DNA of 64,000 bases from Anisodus tanguticus (GCA_034509755.1 CM067546.1:33378383-33442382); one strand, 5' to 3'. Positions 12,499-23,811 are shown, numbered from the stretch's first letter. The notes: a model not told the origin generated them from the letters alone. Translations and numbers: made by a program.

Positions 12499-12789
12499 TG
12501 TAAAATATACACAATATACACGTGTATATTGTGTATATGTGGCTCTCGGAAATCTGCCTTGTACCGTGTATATAGGTAATATTTAGTATCCTAGTTTAGG
12601 TAATGTTGTAATGTAATTAGTATTGTACACTTACCATAATATTTGTATTACCATAAATATATATTTAGTATCCAAGTAGAATAAGGTTTTAGGAGTAGAA
12701 TAGGAATATGATTCTCCTATTATGAAAATATGTAATTTGTATATATAACCTTTCAATCTATGAAAATAATCAAGATATTATTTCTTTCA
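12499..12789 (+). repeat. solo LTR of a Ty1/copia element (291 bp)
   Basis: Begins TGTAAAATATAC and ends ATTATTTCTTTCA, so it has TG...CA ends. It is flanked on both sides by TGTCT (12494-12498 and 12790-12794), a 5-bp duplication as expected for LTR integration. Its tail (ATGAAAATAATCAAGATATT) is very like the end of the copia LTR at 40321-40488. No internal region is present, so it is what remains after LTR-LTR recombination. The paralogous segment at 10861-11080 shows the empty site, which confirms the boundaries. Strand is inferred from that tail. Confidence 0.85.
12505..12538. repeat. perfect 34-bp palindrome
   Basis: The half-site ATATACACAATATACAC (12505-12521) is followed immediately by its exact reverse complement (12522-12538), with no spacer. 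It lies six bases inside the solo LTR. Confidence 0.97.
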
Positions 12790-13203
12790 TGTCTTTTGTT
12801 ATGTTGTCTTTTCGGGCTTTAGGCCATTTGGACAGTATAAACACAAGCAATATCAGATGACAGATAGGACATGAATCCCTTTTGGGCTTCAACAACGTCT
12901 TGTTAAGGATATTCCAGCCAGTTGAAAATGACAATTAAACGATGTCTCAAATCTGTATATAAAATCTGAAAGACGGAACACATCGACAACCATTTAAACT
13001 TATCAGTATATTTTGTTTGGACATTCAAATTATGGCATGTGTTTGATTGAGTACCTGAATATTGATAAAGTGTTTTTATTAGACACTACCAACTCAATTT
13101 CTTTTTTTTAAAATTGCATGTATTCTCAAGCGTCCATTAAATAGATAAGTTAACAAGTTAAAATATGTCAGATACTTTAATTATATGAGAAAATAATGCT
13201 AAC

Positions 13204-13498
13204 GGTTAGAAACACAAGATTTATACGGAGAGATATAAGAGAAAAACAGAGGAAAGAAAATGCTTTGCTATTAATATTGGAATAGATTGGATAATAAGAT
13301 AATAAAACATACATATTAATGCCCCTTATAAAGGCTTATAAAATCATACTAAATCTATTATGGTATGATACTAGTCTAACATACACACCTAGCAACTATA
13401 TTTGAACCTTACTAGTCAAGCATACACACTTCATACACACCTAGCAACTTTCTTTGAACATGAATTCAATTTTGACAATCAAGTTTAGACCTTCAAGC
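13204..13498 (-). repeat. 3' LTR of copia element (295 bp)
   Basis: Aligns along its length with 21712-22101 apart from a missing tandem-repeat block. The outer end has GGTTAGAA where the partner has TGTTAGAA. The duplication CTAAC abuts it, and on the inner side the minus strand reads a purine-rich AAGTTTAAGGGAG, the polypurine tract. Confidence 0.9.
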
Positions 13499-14148
13499 CT
13501 CCCTTAAACTTGAAACTGATAACTCCGAGAATCAACTTCATTTTCTGAAATACATCGGTCTTCAATGGCTTCGTAAAGATATCCGCAACTTGGTCTTCAG
13601 ATATACAAAAATCAAGAATAATTTTTCTATCTTTTACCAGCTCTTGAATATAATGATATTTAATATCAATATGTTTACTCCTTCCATGAAAGACCGAATT
13701 TTTAGCAAGTGCGATTGTTGATTTATTATCACAAAAAATCTTAGTCGGTCCTTCGTGCTCGTACTGTAACTCATCGAGCATATGACACAACTATATAGCT
13801 TGACATGTTGCTGATGTTGCTGCCGTATAATCTGCTTCCATCCGTGGACATGCAACAACTTGTTGCTTCTTTGAAGACCATGAGAATACTCCTTCTCCAA
13901 GATAGAACACATACCCCGAAGTGCTTTTCCGAGTTTCAACATCACTAACCCGATCACTATATGTATATCCCACTAGACTGAAATCGTCAGAATAAGTGCA
14001 GAAAATACCATGATCTCGAGTACCGCTCACGGATCATAAGATTCACTTCGCTACTTGTAGATGTCATTGTCGAGGTATCTCTATGAATCGACTTACTAAC
14101 CCCACGTTATAAACCATATTTGGTCTAGTTGAAGTCAAGTATCGCAAG
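13499..14148 (-). pseudogene. copia RNase H domain, broken
   Basis: The minus strand encodes the C-terminal RNase H of a copia polyprotein. Recognisable pieces, in order, are a STSGYVF...SWSSKKQ block (about 13870-13930), IFCDNKSTIALAKN (about 13700-13745), and SKHIDIKYHYIQE followed by VADIFTKPL (about 13560-13680), which ends the polyprotein. The domain is split over at least two frames with a stop near 13790. It adjoins the hAT inserted at 14149, beyond which the RT part continues at 18346. It is not expected to be active. Confidence 0.85.
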
Positions 14149-14933
14149 TAGGGGTGTCAAAACTATTTTAGAAACCGACCGAACCGAACCAAACCGAACC
14201 GATTTTTAGATTTTCCTTAATGAAACCGTAGTTATTTTCTAAACTTACAACTATACCGAATAATTAGGTTAGTTTTTTATTTTATAAAAAAATACCAAAA
14301 AATATCGAACCGAACCGAATAAATATATATAGTTGTTGTCGTCTCATTTCCTTTAGAGGCGCGGAAAGCCTTATCTGTTCCTTTTTTTTTAGGGGGAAAG
14401 GCAGAAATGAGAAGCCGGAGAAGGGCTCGAAGATATGTGTATATAAAATATATTTTATATGCTAAATTTAAAAGTACAAATCATTGAAAAACATTACCTC
14501 GGGCCTTGGAGAGGATTACATGTACTATGAAAGCCTACCCTACCATTATAAAATAAATGAAATACATTATTGACCTGACTTTAATAGTATTGAACAAACA
14601 ACTCAATTACACGAAGGTGACTCGTGAAGATGCAGAGGTCATTGCAGCGCTGCCTTGCTACTTAGCGGATCATTAATTTATATAGTGTTTTCACAGTTTT
14701 TATGTTAAGGATCTCTTTTTAGAAGAAACAAAAAGAGTATGCGAAGCTTAACTGCTCAATGATTGATATTTGGGTTACAACATTTAGATAATCCGCAACA
14801 TCGAAATGCAGCGAAAAAATTATTTAGTGATCCAACGGAAATAATAGGATATGTGTTATTAAGTTGATTTTCCATGACGATATCGAAGAGAAACCGACAT
14901 GATTGGGACGGTTTCAAAAAGTTTAATTATGGT

Positions 14934-17900
14934 CAGTAGCGGAGTTTAGTAGGGGCGGGGGGAGGGGGTTGTGGTCCCCCTCAAAAAACTTAATTTTTTT
15001 TTAATATAACTCAAAATACACATATGTTTGGCCCCAAATCAAAGAATTCAGAAAGCCCTAAGCTCCTCAAGCTTTCTCATTGGCCCCAAATCGCAGAAAA
15101 TCCTAAGCCCCAATTCATTGCCGCCTTCGATCCCAGCAAAGACCGGCTGTCTATGCCATTTTTGGTGAGTTCAAGAAGCATCCTCAACACTCATCGCCTC
15201 AGTCGCTGCTCTACAATAGGTAATCTCTCAAATGTCCATATATTTGGGATACAAAACACAAGAACTCCAAATTTCTGCAGTTAATCATCTTCTTCGTCCA
15301 AATTTATGTGTTGTTTTTATAAAAAAAAAAAAGGTGATAGTGATTGGGGGATGAATACGTTTTCTGAATAATTTCAATTTTTTCTTATTCGTATATATTT
15401 TTTTAAAATTTTGTTGACTAAGGCAAAACATTAATTACTTCAAAGTGAAATACACGTATCAATTTTTTCTTATCCAGTTTGCTTTTAGTTTTCTTATTAA
15501 TTTTTTTCTTATCCAGTTTGCTTTTAGTTTATAGTTTGCTCACAGAAACAGATTAATGCTTTAACAGATTAACTATTCTTTTATGTTTGTTTCTTTGATA
15601 ATTGATTTATGTATTTTTTTAGGAGTGGTAGTTGGTACGATGGTCCAACTTAAGAAAATTGATGCATTTTTCAAGAGGAAAGCTTCCAACAAAGATGAAA
15701 ATTGTATAGCTTCAACATCGACACTTGAAAAGCACAATTCTGATGATCAAACGATTCAACTGGATGAACAACCTTGCAAGATTCAAAAGGTCACCATCGA
15801 TGAATTTGATGTCAAATGTTTAGAACGTGACCCCGGAAAGCGTCCCCAAATTTGGGAATATCCAGTCAATCGAAGAAATAAAGTTCAAAGAGCTTATCTC
15901 AATTGGGGTCCTTGTCAATGTCAAGTTGAAAAGTATCCCCTCAATAGAGATAAGCAACCAAGACAATTTCAAGCATCTTAGTTCAAAATTTTCCCTTCAT
16001 GGCTAGAGTACTCACCGACTAATGCTGCTGCTTATTATTTGCTTTGTTACTTGTTCAGTAAAAAGCCAAGTGGGCATTCTGGAGCTGATGTCTTTACTAG
16101 AAAAGGATTTAAAGCATGGAAAAAGGTCAATGATGGGAAGAGTTGTGCTTTGCTTAATCATATTGGTGAGAGTCTGTGTTCGTCTCACAATAATACATTG
16201 AAATCTTCTCAAGACTTGTTCAATCAGTCTATGCACATCAGAAATGTCCTTAACGTGCAGAGTTCCGATCAAATTAGCAAAAATAGACTTCATCTCAAGA
16301 GCTTTATTGATTCAATTCGTTGGCTCACGTTTCAAGTTTTTGCTTTCAGAGGCCATGACGAATCACCAGGATAAAAAAAATAGAGGTAACTTTCTTGAAA
16401 TGATCAAACTCGTAGCATCATATAATGATGAACTTTCAAAGTAGTGCTAGAGAATGCTCCATATAATTCAAAGTATACTTCTCATGAAATTCAAAAGGAA
16501 ATCTTGCATATCATTTCTAGTAAAGTGAAAAGCTATATCCGAGAAGAGATTGAGAATTCTAAATTTTGCATAATTGTTGATGAATCACGTGATGAATCTC
16601 TAAGGGAGCAAATGGCTATTATTTTGAGGTTTGTTGATAAAAAGGGTTGTATACAAGAATGATTTTTTGATCTTGTGCATGTTAAGGACAATATGGCTAT
16701 CACTCTTAAAAACGGTTTGTGATGTTCTTTCTCGTTATCGTCTTGATGTTTCAAATATCTATGGGCAAGGGTATGATGGTGCTAGTAATATGAGAGGATA
16801 GTGGAATGGATTGCAAGCATTATTTCTCAAAGATTGTCCTTATGCTTATTACATACATTGCTTTGCACATAGATTACAACTTGCTTTGGTTACTGCTTCC
16901 AGAGAAGTTTTTCTTATTCATGATTTCTTTTCAAACTTGACTTTTGTTGTCAATATTGTATGTTCCTCTAGTAAGCATCATGATGAGCTGCAAGCTATCA
17001 AATTATAGGAGATATCACTTTTGCTAGAGATTGGTGAACTTGATAGTGGTAAAGGACAAAATCAGATATGCACTTTGAAATGAGCTGGAGATACTCGTTG
17101 GAGCTCACATTTTTCTTCTGTTTGTAGTATGATAAATATGCATGATGCAACTTGTGTGGTTCTTCAAAATATAAGGAAAAATGGATCAACTTACTCTCAA
17201 CGAGGGGATGCTAATGCTGCTTATAAGATTATGAATTCATTTGAGTTCATATTGATTTTGCACATGATGAAAGAGACTATGGGAATTACAGATTATCTTT
17301 ATCATGCTTTACAACAGAAATCCCAAGATATACTTAATGCTATACATTTAGTCAGCACTACAAAAACATTAATTCAGAAGTTGAGAGATGAAGGATGGGA
17401 TCAATTATTGAAAAATGTGACATTATTTTTGTGAACAACATGATATTGATTCTCCTGATTGTAATGATGTTTATAAAGAGCGTCAAGGGCGTGCTCTGTC
17501 ATCAGAAGGACCATATCACAGTGGGTCAATATTTTAAAGTGAATATCTTTTGTGTTACTATTGATCAACAATTGCAGGAATTGAATCACATGTTTAATGT
17601 TCAAACAATGGAGCTTTTGAGCCTAAGCAATAGTTTGATTCCTAAAGATATTTACGAAGCATTTAATATGGATGATATATGTGATGTTGTAGAAAAATTA
17701 AATCCAGTGGATTTTAGTGAGCAAGAGAAACACATGAGATTTCAACTTTAACACTTTATTCTTGAGGTTGTTAGTCCTCCAAAAATGAATAACTTGTCAA
17801 CTATGTCTGAATTGTGTGACGCTTTGGAAAAAACAGGGAAGGCGAATACATATTACTTGATTGACCGGATAATCTGTCTTATCTTAACTCTTCCAGTTTC

Positions 17901-18248
17901 TACGGCTACTACAGAAAGATCATTTTCAGCAATGAAGATAATCAAGGCAAGGTTGCGTAATAAGATGGAGGATGAATTTCTTGCTGACAATATGATGGTT
18001 TATATTGAAAAAGAGATAGCTGAAAATTTTAGCTCTGATTCAATTATTAATGATTTCAAGTCTTTAAAAGAACGAAGGACATCACTTTAATTCTAGGTAC
18101 GTCTTTCCTTTTATATATTATATTTTTGTTGTGTTGATGTTATTTTGAATCTTTGATAAAGTTATATTTTGATCTTATAAATTTCAATTATAATAATTTT
18201 GTTAGTAGTTACCGGCCCCCTTAATATTTTGGGCAAGATCCGCCACTG
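14934..18248 (+). mobile_element. inner hAT element, Tip100-like (3315 bp)
   Basis: Flanked by the exact 8-bp duplication ATTATGGT (14926-14933 and 18249-18256). Termini are CAGTAGCGGA on the left and, inverted, CAGTGGCGGA on the right, a terminal motif common to Tip100-type plant hATs. A broken transposase gene runs left to right inside it. It inserted into the smaller hAT at 14149-18337, making this the innermost level of a three-element nest. Confidence 0.94.
15640..18090 (+). pseudogene. hAT transposase (ZMYM1/TTF-zinc-finger type), broken
   Basis: The start is taken at 15640 (MVQLKKIDAFFKRK), the usual N-terminus of this family. Next comes the conserved ERDPGKRPQIWEYPVN...RAYLNWGPCQ segment (about 15830-15920), and after an in-frame TAG at 15979 the AYYLLCYLF...GADVFTRKGFKAWKKVNDG zinc-finger region. 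Further frames give FCIIVDESRDES (first catalytic D region, about 16560-16600), YIHCFAHRLQLALV (about 16850-16890) and the C-terminal dimerisation part VSTATTERSFSAMKIIKARLRNKM (about 17896-17970). At least one premature stop and several frame changes make it non-functional. The TAG at 15979 stands where the family has TGG (Trp). Confidence 0.88.
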
Positions 18249-18345
18249 ATTATGGTTATAATCAATAGACTAATAAAAAAATAGGTATGGTACAATTGTT
18301 ATAAAATAACCGACCGAACGTACCATTGAAATCCCTAATCGCAAG

Positions 18346-19480
18346 CTTGCAATAATACTTTTAAAATAAGTGAAATTCACAGATTCACCTCTTCCTTCTT
18401 TATTGAGTTCCAAACGTTCAGTCATTGGAGTCAGTATTGGTATAACAAATTCCATTTGGAACTTCTTTAATACGTCATCGACATATTTCTTTTACAAAAT
18501 AATTATGCCATCCTCACGTTGTTGCACTTTGATTCCTAACAAATAAGACATCAACCCATGTCTGTCATTTCAAATTGAAGAGTCATTGCCTCCCTGAATT
18601 CAGAAAACATTGCATCCTTGTTTCTTGTAAATATCAAGTCATCGACATAAAGGCATACAATAATTATATCACCATTAGTCTTTGACTTGACATAAAAGGT
18701 ATGCTCGTGAAGGCATTTCTGAAATCCAGCTTTGATCATATAAGTGTTGATTTGTGTACCAAGCTTGTGGTGCCTGTTTCAATCCGTACAACGCCTTCTT
18801 CAATCTGTACACTTGATTTCCATATTTTTTTTTACAAAATCAGGTAATTGATCAACATACACCTCCTCCTCAAGTACGCCATTGAAAAATGCGGACTTGA
18901 CATCCATTTGGTGAATCTTTCTCCCGTTTTGAGCTGTGAGAGCTATTGTTGTTCGGATCGTATCCATCTGAGCTGCTGGTGCAAATACTTAAAAATAGTC
19001 AACTCTTGACTTTTGATTGTAGCCTTTGACTACCATTCTTGCTTTGTAACGGTCCACCTCACTGTCGGGTTTGTACTTCGTCTTGTGCATTTATTTTACA
19101 CCGATTGACTTTTTACCTGCCAATAAAGAAGTTAGCTCCCAAGTATCATTATTTTCTATTGAATGAATCTCCTCATTTATCGCTTGGATTCATCGTTCAT
19201 CATTTTCAGCTTCTTCATATGATATGAGGTCACAATCAGTGAATAGACAAAAAATTACTATAATTTCATCAATAAATTCAACATTGTCTAATGTGAGTAC
19301 ATAATCCTTCAATCATGTAGGCATCACATGTGTTCGTCTCGGACGTCCTACTGGTGTTGGTGATGGAGATGATGATATTGTTGATGGAGCTAATGGATTA
19401 ATAGGTGCCGAATTATCACATTGATCTTTAATTTTCGTGTTGTCTTCGATAACGACGCCTTTTGGTTTCTCTGCTAAGTT
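18346..19480 (-). pseudogene. copia reverse transcriptase, broken
   Basis: On the minus strand, fragments of a copia RT. MIKAGFQKCLHEHTFYVKS...IIIVCLYVDDLIFTRN (18551-18739) contains the catalytic YVDD. Upstream pieces (about 18780-19110) read like the FLNGVLEEEVYVDQ and RIDTIRTTIALTAQNG regions of RT. The segment next to the hAT (about 18345-18370) reads SIIASL, the start of the RT-RNase H linker. Frames change repeatedly. It continues across the hAT into the RNase H fragment at 13499-14148. Confidence 0.82.
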
Positions 19481-19483
19481 ATC

Positions 19484-20330
19484 TCATGTCCACAATTCAT
19501 CCTCGATGAATGGCAAATCTCTACTCATAATCACCTCACATGTGGTTGGATTGTAAAGCTTATAGCCCTTTCTAACATCACTATAGTCAAGAAAGACACA
19601 CCTTTGAATTTTATCATCTAGTTTTTTTCTTCGTTGATTCAGTATTTTGGAAAATGCAATACACCCAAATACTCGCAAGTTTGATACATTCGTTTTGTTA
19701 TCGCTCCATGCTTCATGTGGTGTTCTTCTCAAAACGCTCTTAGTTACACATTTGTTCATCAGATATATGGCACAAGCAACTGCTTCGACCCAAAAATATT
19801 TGGCATATATTTTTCCTTGAACGTGCTACGATCCATTTCAAAAATAGTTCTATTTTTCTCTCTGCCATACCATTTTGTTGAGGTGTATAGCTTGCAGTCA
19901 ACTGACGTTTAATTTCATGAGCTTTGCAATAATCATTGAATTCATTAGAGCTAAATTCTTCTCATCTGTCTTATCTCAAACTTCTTAATTTAAAGTCACT
20001 TTTTTTTTAATAAATACTTTAAATTTCTTGAATTTTTCAAACGCCTCAGATTTTTTCTTTAGAAAATAAATCTTACCTTTTCTTGAAAAATCATCAACAA
20101 AGAGTAACACGTATCTCTTTTCACCAAGGGATTCGACTTCAACTGGTCCACAAATGTCTGTATGAACTAGTTCCAACTGTTGTTTGTCTCTCGATATTTT
20201 TCCAATTGAAAAAATATTTCGATGTTGTTTTCCGAGAAGACACCCTTCGCATGGTCGATCTGGAGCATTTATAAGTGGTAACCCTATTACCATCTTTTTA
20301 TGCACCAATAACTTCAAGCCTCAAAAATTT
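19484..20330 (-). pseudogene. copia integrase, broken
   Basis: The minus strand encodes a GAG-pre-integrase end (CEGCLLGKQHRNIF) followed by the integrase core start LVHTDICGPVEVESLGEKRYVLLFVDDFSR, which holds the first catalytic D, at 19985-20317. After a broken stretch the C-terminal part follows at 19484-19759 (TPHEAWSDNKTNVSNLRVFGCIAF...CVFLDYSDVRKGYKLYNP). The frames are separated by stops, and the middle of the core, with the second D and the E, is not in one frame. Confidence 0.85.
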
Positions 20331-20599
20331 AGATGGCCAAATCGAAGATACGATAATCAGTATGTATTTTTAGCCATCGCTTGAAAACTCATCAAGCTTT
20401 CTGGTTGAAGGATTAAAGGAAACATCTGATTCTTCATCATTTGTACCTTTGCAATGGTACAATTGGATTTGCTTTGGATCATGCAAACACCATCTTTTAT
20501 AAATATTTGTGTCCCTTTTCTGAATGTTGTCCAATACTAAAAAAATTCTAAAAGACTAGACACAAAATAAACATCTGCAATAGTAACATCGATTCCGTC

Positions 20600-20770
20600 T
20601 TTAGACAGACTTTTAATGTTACCTCTTCCCATCACACGAACTTTGGACTTGTTTTCAAAACTGATATCTCCACATACCAATTCATCAAGCTAAGAGAATA
20701 ACTCATTTCTCCCACTCATACGGTTGTTGCATCCAGTATGCCTCATCCAGACCGGTATTGTTATAGGCCA
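20600..20770 (-). pseudogene. copia aspartic protease fragment
   Basis: In one minus-strand frame the text reads TGCNNRMSGRNELFS, a stop, then LDELVCGDISFENKSKV and RVMGRGNIKSL. This corresponds to the protease catalytic loop (normally D-T/S-G-C-S-N-H-M) and the following strand. The catalytic Asp appears replaced by His and a TAG interrupts the frame, so the domain is inactive. Confidence 0.65.
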
Positions 20771-20779
20771 GAATTATGT

Positions 20780-21600
20780 TTCCTTCATCATTAGCAAAAT
20801 TTGTCTTCTCACTTGGCTCACCCGTTAGCTGGCTCCGATATTTATATTTGTAATGTTCGAGCCATTTGCAAAGATGGCACTTGACATGCGACTTGTCACG
20901 TGTTTTTCCGTTATTTCCATCGTTTCTAGAATTATTAATTTCATTGTTTGAGAAATTAATATTTCTACCAGCACCTCGATCGTGTCCTCCGCTATGTCTC
21001 CCACGTGCTCCATGTCCCCCACGATTTGATCGAACAAATTTACTCTGCAATGCCTGCTCCGTGCTAGAGTTGATGTATTATTTATTAATTCTTTATTTAT
21101 GCGAACACAATTTACCCAATAACTGTTCAATAGTTATTTTTGAGGTATCTTGAATTTCTTCAATTGCTGCTATAATATAGTCAAATTTTACGGTCAAAGA
21201 CCGTAATAGTTTTTCGACTATTCTTTGATCTTCGCATTTTTCACCATTTAACGCCATTTGGTTAACAACAGTTTGAATGCGATAAAAATATGTCGAGATT
21301 GATTCTGAGTCACTCATCGAGAGAGTTTCAAAATCTCGCCTCAATGTTTGTAGCCGTAGTCTCTTCACTCGCTCATCACCTTTGCAGAATTTTTACAAAA
21401 TATCCCATGTCTCATGAGCTGTTTCCGCTATTGATATTTTTCAAACACCGTCTCATCTATGAATTAAAAAAAGTGAAGACTTTTTTATCCTTCTTTCGAG
21501 TATCCACCAACAAATCTTTCTCCTCCTTTTTAAATGCCTCAAATTCTTTTGAGTCAGCTACTCCGGTGTAGCCCGTCTCCATCAAATTCCATTAATCTTG
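20780..21600 (-). pseudogene. copia Gag, broken
   Basis: MKRLRLQTLRRDFETLSMSDSESISTYFYRIQTVVNQM...IVEKLLRSLTVKFDYIIAAIEE (21093-21368) is the UBN2-type Gag core of plant copia elements. Downstream (20703-21050) follow a basic RGGHGARGRHSGGHDRG patch and a degenerate zinc knuckle, CHLCKWLEHYKYKYRSQ, where the final Cys is missing. Upstream of 21368 the frame is open only in pieces (ETAHETWDIL...FCKGDERVKRLRL). The protein would have coated the particle RNA. Confidence 0.82.
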
Positions 21601-21700
21601 AGATCAAAAAAATATTTTTAGTTGGACAGATCAACTATTGTAAATTAATTGAACCATTTGCAGACATGATTAATTAAATTACAAGTTCAAATCGGTAATT

Positions 21701-21709
21701 CTTATACCA
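21701..21709 (-). other. primer-binding site, initiator-Met tRNA type
   Basis: On the minus strand TGGTATAAG lies two bases after the LTR end (…TTCTAACA). It differs by one base from the usual TGGTATCAG of copia elements primed by tRNA-iMet. Confidence 0.8.
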
Positions 21710-21711
21710 CT

Positions 21712-22101
21712 TGTTAGAACACACAAGATATATATCGAGAGATATAAGAGAAAATAGAGAGGGAAGAAAATACTTTGCTATTAATATTGGAATAGATTGG
21801 ATAATAAGATAATAAAATATACATATTAATGCCCCTTATATAGGCTTACAAAATCATACTAAATCTATTATGTTATGATACTAGTTTAACATACACACCT
21901 AGCAACTATATTTGCACCTTACTAGTCAAGCATACACATCTCATACACACCTAGTCAAGCATACACATCTTATACACACCTAGTCAAGCATACACTGCTT
22001 GACACACCTAGTCAAACATACACACCTTGCAACTTTCTTTATACATGAATATAGACATATTCATGTATTCAATTTTGGTAATCAAGTTTAAACTTTCAAC
22101 A
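21712..22101 (-). repeat. 5' LTR of copia element (390 bp)
   Basis: TG...CA termini (TGTTAGAACACAC to CTTTCAACA on the plus strand), partner of 13204-13498. It is about 95 bp longer than its partner because of a tandem array at about 21924-22030. The duplication CTAAC follows at 22102-22106. Confidence 0.93.
21924..22030. repeat. tandem array inside 5' LTR
   Basis: Three to four imperfect units of about 30 bp built on CACACCTAGTCAAGCATACA. The partner LTR at 13204-13498 has only about one unit, so the array expanded in this LTR or contracted in the other after insertion. Confidence 0.85.
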
Positions 22102-22106
22102 CTAAC

Positions 22107-22709
22107 TTGTAGAAATTGTTATCATAATTTAATGGTTCAAATTTATCGATGACACTTTTCTCTTAATTCTTCCATTTCTCTAATTAAGTATATAGTATCA
22201 TCAGTAATGGTCATAGTAATTGAACATGCATTTAACTTGAAAAAAATAAAAATTAATATTTTCATTTGAAAAAATAGTCAAAATTACTTTTTTCAAACTT
22301 AATCTCATCTTCAATTTTCTAAAAAAAAAATCAAACGAATATATGATCAAAGTTGTCTTGAATTATTTTTTTGGGGAAAAAGAAAAGGCTTTCATGTCCA
22401 AGCTTTCAAGTAATGGGCACATTTGGTGTCCAAGATATTCCTGAAATTCTTGACCACATGTGGTGGATCTATTGTTAATGGTTTTATGACTGTCTTTTTT
22501 CCCATCTTTAGCCATATTGTCCGCAGGCAGACTACATAATCCTAAGAAAATGTCTTAATTAATATTATAATATGGAAAAATCTTGACAGCTGACATTATA
22601 TTCCACAGGTTTCATAGTGGTACGCAATTATCACACGAAACGACTTTGTAGTGGACAAGGAATGTATCCTCTCCGTAGCTTTTGAATTTTTTAATTCTCC
22701 ACTATATCA
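22107..22709. other. unassigned AT-rich sequence
   Basis: No gene, RNA or element end could be supported in this stretch. Confidence 0.3.
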
Positions 22710-22838
22710 TATAAATTACTCTCTCAATTTCAATTTATGTGTCCGTATTCAGAGTATGAGAGTTAAATTAATTAATTTCGAAGTGAATATAGACACAAAA
22801 ATCTTCAATTTTCTTGAAATAAAATTTCGTATTTAAAG
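22710..22838. mobile_element. possible MITE fragment
   Basis: TTACTCTCTCAATTTCAATT followed by TATGTGTCC resembles the CTCCCTC...TTTCAATTTATGTG start of common plant MITEs. No matching opposite terminus is visible because the sequence runs into the hAT remnant. Confidence 0.3.
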
Positions 22839-22839
22839 T

Positions 22840-23589
22840 CTGGTTGAGTTACAAAATATATTTCATCGTCTAATGGTATATCATTAAGAAATTCAATTTC
22901 ATCTATATGAGTATAATCAATCAAATCATCCTATCTAGAAATATGATGACTAGAAGAAGTACATCTGTCCTTGTTACCCCTACTAGAAGAAGCATTCTTA
23001 CCCTTACCCTTAAACATACCTCTTAATCCTTCCATTTTAATTATGCAAATATATAATTAAAGATAATAAAATTAAGTGTGATAATTAAAATAAAGTAACA
23101 ATAATAATTTAAAGAAGAACGAATGTACCAAACGCCGACGTAACGTCGACGTGTAATCGACGTTGAAAATTGAAACTTTGCTCAATGGATGATCCTCAAG
23201 CTAGTTGTCAACTTCACTCCCAATTTTTTAACTTTGAAACAGTTATAAAAATGAACAAATAAAATATAATATTTAGTAGGCAATGTAGACTTGTAGAGAG
23301 ATAGTTTGAGAGCTTAGAGAGATTGTAAGAAGATTTGTGAGAAAATGAGGTATTTATAGTTGAAAAATTGGGTTAAAGTGTAAATATATTAACTTAGGGG
23401 TTAAGAATAAATATTAAGGGGATAAGAGAGGTTGGGGGAGGCAAAAAATGGTCGTTGCACAACGGTCAAAATATAAAATGGCTATTGTGCAATGGTCATT
23501 TTTTGCAAAGGGGAGGGAGGCGGGACCGGAGCGGGTCGGGCGGGATCGAGGAGGGGACCGGGCCGACCCGGCCCACTGGCCATCCCTAA
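22840..23589 (-). mobile_element. truncated hAT, same family as 42042-45556
   Basis: Read on the minus strand it begins TAGGGATGGCCAGTGGGCC, nearly the terminal repeat of the hAT at 42042-45556. A GC-rich subterminal zone follows (about 23515-23580), then a leader resembling 42480-42700 (both contain CGACGTTACGTCG) and the start of the BED-type transposase frame with SSSRGNK and SSSH words (about 22935-23030). Homology stops at about 22840. Only the 5' fifth of the element is present, no duplication can be paired, and it cannot move by itself. Confidence 0.85.
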
Positions 23590-23811
23590 TTGATTCTAAA
23601 TCTAAATAGAAATAAAATATTATATTTAGAGGAATATTACCAGCGACAAATGTTCAATTGCCCCCTAATAATTAACTCTCCTTATTAATAGTTTCTTCTA
23701 TCTGGTACTTAATTAAGATGAAAGTCGATAAGAAGTTTTATTAAACAAATTAGTGGCAATTACCTTATTGCCATTAAATAAATGCCACTAAAAGGCTATT
23801 TTGTTGTAGTG
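23590..23811 (-). mobile_element. CACTA-like terminus
   Basis: On the minus strand the segment starts CACTACAACAAAATAGCC, a CACTA-type terminal repeat. Subterminal TAGTGGCA/TGCCACTA words follow (at about 23751 and 23784). The other end is not identified, and the hAT remnant may have inserted into or deleted it. Confidence 0.5.

Larger units (their letters stand above)
12432..12976. repeat. local duplication, copy B (split by solo LTR)
   Basis: Second copy of the segment at 10861-11080. Homology runs from TTAAGCTTTTAAC to ACCTCAACTGTCT, is interrupted at 12499-12789, and resumes in CTTTTGTTATGTTGTCTTTT to about 12976. Confidence 0.8.
14149..18337. mobile_element. outer hAT element, non-autonomous
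   Basis: Flanked by the exact 8-bp duplication ATCGCAAG (14141-14148 and 18338-18345). Terminal inverted repeats are imperfect: TAGGGGTGTCAA on the left against TAGGGATTTCAA read inward from the right. Subterminal CCGAACCGAACC words occur near 14170-14200 and 14305-14325, with a related CGACCGAACG near 18311. Without the nested element and its duplication it is about 866 bp and has no transposase of its own. Joining the copia sequence across one copy of the duplication gives a continuous polyprotein frame through the RT-RNase H linker. Confidence 0.92.
13204..22101 (-). mobile_element. Ty1/copia retrotransposon (Tork-like?), hosts two nested hATs
   Basis: A complete but decayed element of 8898 bp; about 4.7 kb is its own sequence once the insertions are removed. 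It has two LTRs, a Met-type primer site and the exact 5-bp duplication CTAAC (13199-13203 and 22102-22106). Domain order read on the minus strand is Gag, protease, integrase, RT, RNase H, which is copia order. All domains carry stops or frameshifts. A hAT interrupts the RT-RNase H linker at 14148/18338. The lineage (Tork-like) is a guess from protein similarity remembered, not searched. Confidence 0.93.
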
